Source of the DNA: Candidatus Schekmanbacteria bacterium GWA2_38_11
Lineage (GTDB): Bacteria > Schekmanbacteria > GWA2-38-11
Length of the DNA: 8,774 nucleotides
Assembly (NCBI GenBank): GCA_001790645.1
Contig: MGDB01000031.1
Location: 1-8,774, forward strand
Direction of reading: 5' to 3'
Part shown: positions 1-6,418 of the stretch, one piece after another
How the letters are laid out: each line of letters begins with the position of its first letter
How positions within the stretch are numbered: the first letter of the stretch is position 1
Made by a program: the position numbers and the translations under genes
Notes under the pieces: model-generated
Databases searched by the model: none
The model's input: the letters and a program-made list of their open reading frames with translations, nothing else
What the model was told of the DNA's origin: nothing

Positions 1-135
1 TCAGAGAAAGTTCGAAAGTTAGCTGATTCTCAAAAAAAGGATTATCAGGCAAGAAATTCAAAGATACCAAGGAATGAGCCATGCCCATGTGGAAGCGGCA
101 AGAAATATAAAAAATGCTGCGGGCAAATACATTGA
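1..135 (+). CDS. secA: SecA C-terminal end (partial, SEC-C zinc motif)
   Basis: This is the 3' end of a gene that begins before the window; frame 1 is open from base 1 to the TGA at 133-135 (44 codons). The visible tail has a charged linker followed by [18 protein letters not shown], the classic SEC-C motif (C-x-C, then CC) that binds one zinc ion. In SecA, the preprotein translocase ATPase, this tail contacts SecB and the ribosome. The linker plus motif at the extreme C-terminus is the usual SecA arrangement. A few unrelated proteins also carry SEC-C motifs, and the ATPase core is outside the window, so the secA name rests on the tail alone. It is followed by a 272-base intergenic region and is probably a separate transcription unit from the polysaccharide genes. 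Confidence 0.8.
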   Translation, partial: SEKVRKLADSQKKDYQARNSKIPRNEPCPCGSGKKYKKCCGQIH

Positions 136-210
136 ATAGTTAAGATTTCCCCTTCCCCTTGACACAGGGCCAAAAGAGGTGTAAGTTTTAGCTTTAAAGA
201 GTAAGGAGAT

Positions 211-246
211 TAAATCCCCCTGTATCCCCCTTTTTCAAAGAGGGAG
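211..246. repeat. C-rich intergenic hairpin repeat
   Basis: Two C5 blocks (216-220 and 226-230) sit in a TAAATCCCCCTGTATCCCCC context and are followed by TTTTTCAAAGAGGGAG. TCCCCCTTT (225-233) pairs with AAAGAGGGA (237-245) around a TTC loop. This gives nine positions with eight pairs and one C-A mismatch at 229/241. From memory, almost the same sequence, usually with a perfect CCCCCTTT/AAAGGGGG stem, occurs in many copies between genes of several deltaproteobacterial, Nitrospirae-like and candidate-phylum genomes. Only one copy is present here, so its repeat status is inferred. No T-tract follows on the + strand, so it is not a good intrinsic terminator for secA. Confidence 0.55.
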
Positions 247-395
247 TGTTGTGATCCGTTTAGATTTCGGCAGGACCAAGATGTGCCAGACAAGCCAATG
301 ATGATTCATGGTAGGCTTGAGCTAAACTTAAGGCTTACCGAAAAATCAGAGCCACTAAGTGGTGAGTGGATTGGCAGGAGAGATGATTAATATTT

Positions 396-402
396 AAAGG
401 AG
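396..402 (+). promoter_or_regulatory. Ribosome binding site of the epimerase
   Basis: AAAGGAG lies five bases before the ATG at 408 and is the only strong, well-spaced Shine-Dalgarno sequence in the window. It fixes the epimerase start. It also shows that this organism uses such sites, which makes their absence in front of the downstream genes notable. Confidence 0.85.
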
Positions 403-407
403 TTAAA

Positions 408-1526
408 ATGGCAAAAAAAGTACTGGTCACAGGAGGAGCAGGGTTCATAGGCTCTTTTATTGTGGATGAACTTTTAAAAAAAGGATACGAGGTCCGCATC
501 TTTGACTGCATTGACCCCCAGGTCCATCCCGAAGGAAAGGTTCCTGAACACCTGAACAGAAATGCAGAATTTGTCAAAGGTGATGTAAGAAACTATGACG
601 AATTTAAGAAAGCTTTAAAAGGAGTAAATATCGTCTCCCACCACGCTGCCGCAGTAGGTGTTGGCCAGTCTCAATACAAAATCAACTATTATGTAGATAC
701 AAACGTAACAGGAACAGCAAATCTCCTTGATATTGTAGTAAATACAAAAAACAGCATCGAGAAAATAACTGTTGCTGCCTCAATGAGCAGTTACGGAGAA
801 GGGAATTACAATTGCAAAAAATGCGGGGTTGTAAATCCGCCTCTTCGCACAGAGGGGCAGGTTTCAAGTGGCGACTGGGAACTTGTATGCCCAAAATGCA
901 AAGGGCTTCTAAAACCCATCCCCACTGATGAAAGTAAATTCCAGCAGTGTAACTCAATCTATGCCCTTACAAAGAAAATGCAGGAGGACATGGTCTTAAA
1001 TATTGCTATGACTTATAAGTTACCCAGCGTTGTCCTGCGCTATTTCAATGTCTATGGACCAAGGCAGTCTCTTTCAAACCCCTACACCGGCGTAACAGCA
1101 ATATTTATGAGCAGGATAAAGAATAACCAGCCCCCTGTAGTTTATGAGGATGGCCTGCAGACCCGTGACTTCATATCAGTCCATGATATTGCCCGCGCCA
1201 ACATAACGGCTATTGAGAACGAGAAGGCAGACTATAAAAGCTTCAATGTCGGCACCGGAAATCCAATGGCTATAAAAGTGGTTGCAGAGGAGCTGGCAAA
1301 ATACTATGGAAAGGAGATAAAACCTGATATTACAAAAAAATTTAGGAAAGGTGATGTGAGGCACTGCTACAGTGATAATTCGCTGATAGAAAAAACCCTG
1401 GGGTTCAAACCTGAAACGTCCTTTGAAGCGGGAATGAGGGAATTGATGGGATGGGCCGAGAAGGCCTATTTTGAGGACAGGTTTGAAGATGCAGCCCGTG
1501 AGCTGAAGGAAAAGGGGCTTGTTTAA
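408..1526 (+). CDS. NAD-dependent sugar-nucleotide epimerase, dTDP-L-rhamnose 4-epimerase-like, with Cys4 insert
   Basis: This is a 372-residue extended short-chain dehydrogenase that should act on a nucleotide-activated sugar in the cytoplasm. The N-terminal Rossmann motif GGAGFIG is at 9-15. The catalytic pair is Tyr185 and Lys189 in YALTK, preceded by the SMSSYGEG strand near 125-132. RYFNVYGPRQ (211-220) and QTRDFISVHD (251-260) are typical of the epimerase/dehydratase substrate region. An insert between them carries C136-x2-C139 and C161-x2-C164, a zinc-ribbon-like pair of knuckles. I recall this layout, including the AAAVGVGQS segment, from proteins annotated as dTDP-L-rhamnose 4-epimerase (WbiB-like), which interconvert dTDP-L-rhamnose and dTDP-6-deoxy-L-talose. 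The substrate is inferred from that resemblance; other 4-epimerase or dehydratase activities remain possible. The start is supported by AAAGGAG five bases upstream. It is noticeably richer in G+C than the genes after it: bases 1021-1080 are 29/60 G+C. Confidence 0.88.
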   Translation: MAKKVLVTGGAGFIGSFIVDELLKKGYEVRIFDCIDPQVHPEGKVPEHLNRNAEFVKGDVRNYDEFKKALKGVNIVSHHAAAVGVGQSQYKINYYVDTNVTGTANLLDIVVNTKNSIEKITVAASMSSYGEGNYNCKKCGVVNPPLRTEGQVSSGDWELVCPKCKGLLKPIPTDESKFQQCNSIYALTKKMQEDMVLNIAMTYKLPSVVLRYFNVYGPRQSLSNPYTGVTAIFMSRIKNNQPPVVYEDGLQTRDFISVHDIARANITAIENEKADYKSFNVGTGNPMAIKVVAEELAKYYGKEIKPDITKKFRKGDVRHCYSDNSLIEKTLGFKPETSFEAGMRELMGWAEKAYFEDRFEDAARELKEKGLV

Positions 1527-1562
1527 AAATTTACCGGTACTTTTATTTCTGTTTATAACCTC

Positions 1563-1580
1563 AAAAGCCCGCGGGCTTTT
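1563..1580. terminator. Perfect palindrome, possible intrinsic terminator or attenuator
   Basis: AAAAGCCCGCGGGCTTTT is a perfect 18-base palindrome. As RNA it can form a seven-pair stem (AAAAGCC/GGCUUUU) around a CGCG loop, and its T4 end could act as a short release tract. It lies 36 bases after the epimerase stop and ends 11 bases before the wzm ATG, where a Shine-Dalgarno sequence would otherwise sit. It could reduce read-through from the epimerase into wzm or modulate wzm translation. The T-tract is short and is followed by A6, so full termination is doubtful. Confidence 0.45.
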
Positions 1581-1591
1581 AAAAAATCTAA

Positions 1592-2374
1592 ATGCTTAAA
1601 GATCTCTCAAAATTATTTTATTATCGTGAACTCTTATATAACCTTACTTTAAGGGAAATCAAAGGAAGGTATAAACAAACTGCAATAGGGATTGCATGGG
1701 CATTATTCCAGCCCCTTTCAATGATGATAGTTTTTACTATCGTATTTTCCTATTTTGCAAAGATCCAAACAGAAAGCATTCCATATCCCCTGTTCTCCTA
1801 TTGCGGCCTTGTTGCCTGGTCCTTCTTTTCCAACTCTCTTTCAAAAGGAACAAATAGTATTATAGGTAATATTAACCTTGTAACCAAGATATATTTTCCA
1901 AGGGAAATTTTCCCTATTTCTACAACCATATCTAATTTTATAGATTTTCTCATATCTTCTCTTCTCTTCCTCTTGCTGGCCATATTTTATAAGACCCCAA
2001 TAACTCCTTACCTGTTTGCAGTACCTGTCATCTTCATTATTCACACCATCTTCATCATTGGTCTGTCACTCTTTCTATCAGCCCTAAACGTTTTTAAAAG
2101 GGATATAGGATATCTTGTTCCCATAGTGCTGCAAATATGGATGTTTTTAAGCCCTGTTGTTTACCCTGTAACTCTTGTCCCTGAAAAATACAGGTTGTTA
2201 TATATGCTGAACCCCGTAGCCGGAATAATTGAAGGGTATAGAAAAACTATTCTATATGGTAAAATGCCGCCTTTAGTTCCTTTAGGATTTTCAGCATTTA
2301 TTGCTCTCCTGGTATTTGCAGCATCATATTCTTACTTTAAAAAGGTAGAAAAGAAATTTGCAGACGTAATTTAA
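1592..2374 (+). CDS. wzm: ABC-2 type polysaccharide export permease (Wzm family)
   Basis: This 260-residue integral inner-membrane protein is the permease half of an ABC exporter that moves a lipid-linked glycan (O-antigen, capsule or similar) out of the cytoplasm. The amphipathic N-terminal segment LREIKGRYKQT (20-30) followed by GIAWALFQP (33-41) is the family hallmark. About six hydrophobic segments are visible, near residues 33-54, 64-82, 112-132, 140-165, 172-192 and 228-246. Late motifs ALNVFKRDIGYLVP (164-177), FLSPVVYP (185-192) and LNPVAGIIEGYR (206-217) are also typical, as is the length. An in-frame TAA directly precedes the ATG at 1592, so no upstream start exists. No Shine-Dalgarno sequence is seen, and a palindrome occupies that position. 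Its partner ATPase follows after nine bases. I am sure of the family; the exported glycan is unknown. Confidence 0.93.
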   Translation: MLKDLSKLFYYRELLYNLTLREIKGRYKQTAIGIAWALFQPLSMMIVFTIVFSYFAKIQTESIPYPLFSYCGLVAWSFFSNSLSKGTNSIIGNINLVTKIYFPREIFPISTTISNFIDFLISSLLFLLLAIFYKTPITPYLFAVPVIFIIHTIFIIGLSLFLSALNVFKRDIGYLVPIVLQIWMFLSPVVYPVTLVPEKYRLLYMLNPVAGIIEGYRKTILYGKMPPLVPLGFSAFIALLVFAASYSYFKKVEKKFADVI

Positions 2375-2383
2375 AAGAAGCCT

Positions 2384-3622
2384 ATGCCTGATATTGCTAT
2401 AAAATTTGATAATATTTCTAAACGATATGAAAAGGGCAGCTCTACGATTAGAGAGTCTATTGCAAAGCTTTTCAGGGGATCAAAAGATCAAAATTATTTA
2501 ACTCATGAAAGCCCTGCTTCTCGCTCAAATGCTTTCTGGGCATTAAAGGATGTAAACTTTGAGGTGAAAAAAGGAAATACTTTAGGAATAATAGGACCTA
2601 ACGGTGCGGGAAAAAGTACCATCCTTAAACTTCTTGCCGGTATAACTGAACCAACTACAGGGAAGATTACAATAAATGGAAAAATCGGAGTCCTTATAGA
2701 ATTAGGAGCCGGATTCCACCCTGAATTCACCGGGCGGGAGAACATATATCTCAATGGTGCCATTATGGGAATGGGCAAAAAAGAAATTAATGAGAAATTT
2801 GATAATATTGTGGACTTTGCTGAACTCCAGGAGTTTATTGATACTCCTGTCAAGCACTACTCATCAGGGATGTATGTTAGATTAGGATTTAGCATAGCAG
2901 CGCATCTCGAACCAGATATCTTACTCATAGATGAAGTGTTAGCAGTAGGTGATGCTTCTTTTCAGGCAAAGTGTTTAAAAAAAATCGGAGAGCTTAAACA
3001 GTCAGGAGTCATTATGGTTCTTGTCTCCCACAATTTGCATTCAATCAGGATCCTCTGCGACAAGACTATTTTATTAAATCAAGGGAATATTATTTTCTAC
3101 GGTGAAACTGAAACTGCTATCAATAATTATACCGACCTGATAACTAAAAAGACTGAACCCTCATCTACTGAAGAAGTAAAATTTAGATCAAAGGACAAGG
3201 AGAAAAAAGATAAAGCAGAGATATTAGAAATTGAATTTTTAAACAACCAAAATCTTAAAAAAGATGTTTATTATACCGGAGAGAAGTTAATTTTAGCTAT
3301 TAAATATTTAGCTCATTGTAAGATAGACAATCCGGTTTTTACTTTGGGAATATATTCAATTGACGGAATTTTATATGCCGGACATAGTACGGCTCTTGAT
3401 GGATTTCACATTGACTCAATAGAAGGTTACGGAACTGTGAAAGTAGAATTTGAGCACCTCTCTCTATTGCCAGGAATTTACGAAATCAGCGTGGGAATAT
3501 TTGATAAAGAAGGTCTCTCTCCATACGACTGGCACCAGAAGAGCTACAGACTCCATGTAGTTGCCGGGGGTAGGAAAGCGACCGGATTATTTTATTTTAA
3601 TCATAGATGGCAAGTAGAATAG
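2384..3622 (+). CDS. wzt: Polysaccharide ABC exporter ATPase with C-terminal glycan-binding domain (Wzt)
   Basis: This 412-residue protein is the nucleotide-binding half of the exporter, acting with the permease just upstream. Residues 1-250 form the ATPase: Walker A GPNGAGKST (71-79), the LIELGAGFHPEFTGREN stretch (104-120) typical of Wzt/TagH proteins, signature YSSGMYVRLGFS (159-170), Walker B ILLIDE (179-184) with AVGD following, and switch His216 in LVSHN. A charged linker (about 253-276) leads to a beta-rich domain (about 277-412) ending in GLFYFNHRWQVE, which matches the Wzt C-terminal carbohydrate-binding domain. In E. coli O8/O9a that domain reads the capped non-reducing end of the glycan before export, which suggests a defined terminal modification here as well. 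The ATG at 2384 is the first possible start after an in-frame TAA at 2372-2374 (the wzm stop). Upstream there is only a weak, close AAGAAG. Confidence 0.94.
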   Translation: MPDIAIKFDNISKRYEKGSSTIRESIAKLFRGSKDQNYLTHESPASRSNAFWALKDVNFEVKKGNTLGIIGPNGAGKSTILKLLAGITEPTTGKITINGKIGVLIELGAGFHPEFTGRENIYLNGAIMGMGKKEINEKFDNIVDFAELQEFIDTPVKHYSSGMYVRLGFSIAAHLEPDILLIDEVLAVGDASFQAKCLKKIGELKQSGVIMVLVSHNLHSIRILCDKTILLNQGNIIFYGETETAINNYTDLITKKTEPSSTEEVKFRSKDKEKKDKAEILEIEFLNNQNLKKDVYYTGEKLILAIKYLAHCKIDNPVFTLGIYSIDGILYAGHSTALDGFHIDSIEGYGTVKVEFEHLSLLPGIYEISVGIFDKEGLSPYDWHQKSYRLHVVAGGRKATGLFYFNHRWQVE

Positions 3623-3878
3623 ATTAAAGAATTTATTAGCTCCATGCTGGCTTGCAAAAAAAAGAATATTAAAAAAAATTAAAGAAACTTCTGTGTATGT
3701 TTTTTAGATACCGGAACCAAGGAAAAGCCTTATAAAAAGTTATTTAATGAAAAAAAGGAATCCAAGCTAATTAGAGAACACCTTGAAAGCATTCATATAT
3801 AGAAACCAGTTAGAGAAATATAACTTCACTAAGGATATAAGAAACCGGCTAAATTGCTTTTTTTTACATAAAAAAAGC
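3623..3878 (+). other. Low-coding gap with possible decayed reading frame
   Basis: No intact gene fits between the wzt stop and the methyltransferase. Bases 3683-3802 form one open frame without a start codon, reading FLDTGTKEKPYKKLFNEKKE and onward to the HLESIHI end and a TAG at 3800. From about 3771 a second frame (the methyltransferase frame) is open and contains YRNQLEKYNFTKDIRNRLN. The two overlap and would join through a single-base shift, so this could be the remains of one coding sequence or a broken 5' end of the methyltransferase. A8 runs at 3656-3663 and 3671-3678 and a T8 run at 3858-3865 are slippage-prone. I recognise no family, and chance open frames in AT-rich DNA remain a fair explanation. 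Confidence 0.3.
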
Positions 3879-3879
3879 A
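3855..3879. repeat. AT-rich inverted repeat before the methyltransferase ATG
   Basis: TGCTTTTTTT (3855-3864) pairs perfectly with AAAAAAAGCA (3870-3879) around a TACAT loop, giving a ten-pair hairpin whose last base is the A of the ATG at 3879. Eight of the ten pairs are A-T. If translation begins at 3879 the hairpin would cover the start region. If it begins at TTG 3783 the hairpin lies inside the coding sequence. Confidence 0.5.
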
Positions 3880-4547
3880 TGATAGATTTTTTTGAGGAAA
3901 TGCAAAGGAATTATAAAACAAATCTAAAAATGGAAGAGATACTAAAAATTAACCGGGGTAACTTGAAGATTCAGGATTTAGACAATTCTGAAGAAAGGGC
4001 TTTACCCTCGGACAAAAAACTTCATGAAAGCGGATGGTGGAAAATGATGTTTGCCCGATACGGAGTAGCTCAAAAATTCTCTAAAGGTAAAGTAGTCCTG
4101 GATTCATGCTGTGGTCTCGGATGGGGTTCTTATCTTGTTTCCGTGAAAGCAAAGAGAGTTTTTTCTTTTGATAAGGACACTGAGGCTATTAAATTTGCAA
4201 AAAGAACGTGGGTTAGTAAAAATTTAAACTACTCTGTAGGTGATGCCTTAGAGGCGGGTTTTAAAGATAATTCATTTGATATAGTACTTGCTATGGAGAC
4301 CTTAGAACATTTCGATATTTATAATGGAAACAGGTATATAGAAGAAATTAACCGGGTTTTAAAAAAAGGCGGACACTTTATTGCCAGTACATATTTTGCT
4401 CCTGACAGGGAATCTGCTGTTAAAGTATGTAAAACAAACAAATTCCATTTGCATATTTATACAAAAAAAGAAATTGAAGAAACGCTATACAAGTATTTCA
4501 GAAAAGTTTATTTTTTAGAAGACTTGTTTTTTATTTCAAGAAAATAA
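3879..4547 (+). CDS. Class I SAM-dependent methyltransferase (start uncertain)
   Basis: The encoded enzyme (222 residues from this ATG) should transfer a methyl group from S-adenosylmethionine. Motif I is VLDSCCGLGWGS (residues 73-84); the acidic residue after strand 2 is Asp98 in FSFDKD; GDAL (121-124) follows strand 3; SFDIVLAMETLEHF (132-145) is motif II; and NRVLKKGGHFIAST (158-171) precedes strand 5. These define a Methyltransf_11/23-like fold. The acceptor is unknown. Position between wzt and an acyltransferase suggests a sugar or glycan terminus. The frame is open back to 3771 and could begin at TTG 3783 (254 residues) or at ATG 3900 or 3930. I prefer ATG 3879 because it is the first ATG and opens with MIDFFEEMQ, but no candidate has a well-placed Shine-Dalgarno sequence. 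The stop is four bases before the next gene. Its G+C content is low compared with the epimerase. Confidence 0.85.
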   Translation: MIDFFEEMQRNYKTNLKMEEILKINRGNLKIQDLDNSEERALPSDKKLHESGWWKMMFARYGVAQKFSKGKVVLDSCCGLGWGSYLVSVKAKRVFSFDKDTEAIKFAKRTWVSKNLNYSVGDALEAGFKDNSFDIVLAMETLEHFDIYNGNRYIEEINRVLKKGGHFIASTYFAPDRESAVKVCKTNKFHLHIYTKKEIEETLYKYFRKVYFLEDLFFISRK

Positions 4548-4551
4548 TCTT

Positions 4552-5121
4552 ATGGCTTATTGGATCAAAAAAATTCTTTTCATTTTAAAAAATAGAAAAT
4601 TTTACAAAAACAATATTTCATTTAATATAAAAATTAATATTGTTGATAATCTGTCATTAGGTAAAAATGTAACAATATTGGATGGCGCGATTTTGCAGAT
4701 AGATGAAACTTCTAAAATAACTATAGGTGACAACACGCGAATAGGCTACTCAACTCAGTTAATGACTTATGGGGGTAATATAAAAATTGGCTCTGAATGT
4801 GTAATTAACCAGAACTGTATACTTTACGGCCATGGTGGTTTAGATATTGAAAACAATGTAATTATTGCAGCTCACACAATAATTATTCCTGCAAACCATA
4901 ACTACAACAACATTGAAAAACTAATAATGTACCAGGGAGAGACTAGAAAAGGTATCAAAATCGAATCAAACGTGTGGATTGGCGCAAATTGTGTAATCTT
5001 AGACGGAGTAACTATCGGAAGCGGGTCAGTTATTGGCGCAGGAAGTGTCGTTGCAAAAAGTATTGCAAAGAATTCTATTGCTGTTGGCAATCCTGCAAAT
5101 GTAATAAAGAGCAGGATATAA
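4552..5121 (+). CDS. Hexapeptide-repeat acyltransferase (left-handed beta-helix)
   Basis: This 189-residue protein probably transfers an acetyl or other acyl group from a CoA donor to a sugar hydroxyl or amine. From about residue 31 it is built of [LIV]-G-x4 hexapeptide turns, such as SLGKNV, TIGDNTRIG, IKIGSECVI and WIGANCVILDGVTIGSGSVIG in two stretches (about 31-110 and 134-170), which form a left-handed beta-helix. A loop carrying IIPANHNY (111-118) interrupts the helix, and His116 is the likely catalytic base, as in WcaF/maltose-O-acetyltransferase-like enzymes. The tail AVGNPANVIK (177-186) is the usual family ending. The basic N-terminal 20 residues are not part of the helix. It starts four bases after the methyltransferase stop with no clear Shine-Dalgarno sequence, so translational coupling is likely. 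Its first 120 bases are extremely AT-rich (bases 4561-4680 hold 19/120 G+C). The substrate is inferred from context only. Confidence 0.9.
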   Translation: MAYWIKKILFILKNRKFYKNNISFNIKINIVDNLSLGKNVTILDGAILQIDETSKITIGDNTRIGYSTQLMTYGGNIKIGSECVINQNCILYGHGGLDIENNVIIAAHTIIIPANHNYNNIEKLIMYQGETRKGIKIESNVWIGANCVILDGVTIGSGSVIGAGSVVAKSIAKNSIAVGNPANVIKSRI

Positions 5122-5137
5122 ATATTTACCATAAAAT

Positions 5138-6418
5138 ATGAACGTACTTCTTACCACATCTGCAGCTCCAGATTTTTCACCTTTTTCAACTAAAGAAAAA
5201 CGTTTCCCTCTGGGGTTGGGGTTCCTAATTTCTGTACTCAAAGAAGCCGGTCATAATGTATATTTCCTTGATAATTACTTAAACCCAACTAACTTCTATG
5301 AAACAGACTATCTCATAGAGAATAAGATTGATATGGTCGGCATTTATGCAAGCACTATCTGCTATAGAGATACCCTTAAGATGTTTCATGCATTAGAAAA
5401 GATGAGGAGAAAAGGAAAGTGGAAAGGTAAAATCGTAGTTGGAGGTCCGCATACGTCTGTTGCTCCGGATACAATTCCAGATTTTGTTGATTATATAGTA
5501 CAGGGAGAGGGAGAAAAAGCCGTCCTGGACGTTATAGATGGAAAAACTGAAAGATTTGCAAGAGGGGAACGGATTGAAGATTTAGATTCTTTGCCAATGC
5601 CTGCCTGGGATTACTTTGTTAAATTACCATACTGCGATTCAGTTGAATGGATTAAGGATAGACCCATATTTAATATGAATACAAGCAGGGGATGTCCGTT
5701 CTCCTGCAATTTTTGTTCAGTTGGTTCTATCTGGGGTAAAACTTATACTTTTATGAGTTCGAGGAGAATTTATAATGATATTGTTTATTTAAAAAAGAAG
5801 TACAATATAAAAGGTATATATTTTAGAGAAGATAATTTTACTCTATCTAAGAAACGCTTAACTGATTTTTGTGAATTGCTTCTTAAAAATAATGTTAATA
5901 TTAAATGGGCATGTGAAACAAGAGTTGATGCTCTTGAGAATAATGTGATTAAATTAATGCATAGAGCTGGGTGTAGAGCGCTCTACATAGGAATTGAGAG
6001 CGGGAGCGAGAGGCTCCTTTCTTTCATAAAAAAAAATATCAGTTTCGAGGATGTAAAAAGAGTTTTCAAGAAGTGCAGAGAAATAGGGATAAAAACAGCA
6101 GCGAGTTTTATGGTTGGAATTCCTACAGAAACACTTGAAGAAAGAACTCAGACCTTAGCTTTGAGTGAGGAAATAAAAGCTGATACAACATGGATTAATA
6201 TCTTTGTTGGAATACCAAGGAGTGAACTTTATGAATACATCATAGAGAATAGCCTTTTCCAATATAGAGACAAAAATGGGCTTTTATATTTAAAAGACCA
6301 TAACCAACTTGTTGATCAATTTTATGCCGGCAAGGCTTCAGCAAAGATACCGACACTTAATAATAAAATAAAATATTTGTTTTATGATTTTGGCCAGAGG
6401 TTCAAAGGCAATGTTTGA
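5138..6418 (+). CDS. Radical SAM protein with B12-binding-like N-terminal domain
   Basis: This 426-residue protein has a cobalamin-binding-like Rossmann domain at about 1-135, shown by FPLGLGFLISVLKEAGHNV (23-41), VVGGPHTSVAP (100-110) and YIVQGEGEKAVL (119-130). It is followed by a radical SAM barrel at about 175-400. The [4Fe-4S] cysteines are C186, C190 and C193 in SRGCPFSCNFC, with EDNFTLSKKRL, IGIESGS (284-290) and FMVGIPTET (324-332) as the later SAM-binding strands. Such enzymes use a 5'-deoxyadenosyl radical for methylation, cyclisation or other hard chemistry. The DxHxxG cobalamin ligand motif is not seen, so B12 may be bound base-on or not at all. It sits 16 bases after the acyltransferase, and its 3' end overlaps the next glycosyltransferase by eight bases, so it belongs to this operon. 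A role in modifying a sugar or the lipid carrier is inference. Confidence 0.9.
   Translation: MNVLLTTSAAPDFSPFSTKEKRFPLGLGFLISVLKEAGHNVYFLDNYLNPTNFYETDYLIENKIDMVGIYASTICYRDTLKMFHALEKMRRKGKWKGKIVVGGPHTSVAPDTIPDFVDYIVQGEGEKAVLDVIDGKTERFARGERIEDLDSLPMPAWDYFVKLPYCDSVEWIKDRPIFNMNTSRGCPFSCNFCSVGSIWGKTYTFMSSRRIYNDIVYLKKKYNIKGIYFREDNFTLSKKRLTDFCELLLKNNVNIKWACETRVDALENNVIKLMHRAGCRALYIGIESGSERLLSFIKKNISFEDVKRVFKKCREIGIKTAASFMVGIPTETLEERTQTLALSEEIKADTTWINIFVGIPRSELYEYIIENSLFQYRDKNGLLYLKDHNQLVDQFYAGKASAKIPTLNNKIKYLFYDFGQRFKGNV

Larger units (their letters stand above)
136..407. other. Intergenic region between secA end and polysaccharide locus
   Basis: No convincing coding region is seen on either strand. 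The stretch holds a weak CCCT/AGGG inverted repeat (156-169), a TTGACA hexamer at 159-164 without a good -10 partner, the C-rich hairpin repeat at 211-246, and a small CCACT-A-AGTGG palindrome at 352-362. The Shine-Dalgarno sequence of the epimerase lies at its right end. The promoter of the polysaccharide operon should be here, but no hexamer pair is good enough to call. Confidence 0.6.

Noticed and set aside
159..187. TTGACA hexamer as a -35 box for the polysaccharide operon
   Set aside because: At 16-18 base spacing the only -10 candidates are GTAAGT, TAAGTT and AAGTTT, at best half matches, and the site would leave a leader of over 200 bases. Not called as a promoter.
182..331. Distant imperfect inverted repeat TAAGTTTTAGCT (182-193) and AGCTAAACTTAA (320-331)
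   Set aside because: It needs a one-base bulge, is AT-rich and is separated by 126 bases with no open reading frame or target duplication between the arms. Chance is likely and no mobile element can be supported.
2503..2853. Long minus-strand open frame inside wzt (and similar minus-strand frames elsewhere)
   Set aside because: It lies wholly within a gene with complete ABC-transporter motifs and its product shows no recognisable domain, so it is a shadow frame.
3697..3735. Similarity between FFRYRNQGKAL (3697 frame) and FIYRNQLEKY (3783 frame) as a tandem duplication
   Set aside because: At the DNA level only about half of the bases match over roughly 20 positions, which is not convincing in such AT-rich sequence.
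5122..5139. ATATTT/AAATAT inverted repeat at the radical SAM start
   Set aside because: Only six A-T pairs; too weak to form a meaningful structure in AT-rich DNA.
6384..6410. Upstream in-frame ATG for the tandem glycosyltransferase
   Set aside because: It would add MILARGSKA and overlap the radical SAM gene by 35 bases. The ATG at 6411 fits the family start just before the first strand better.
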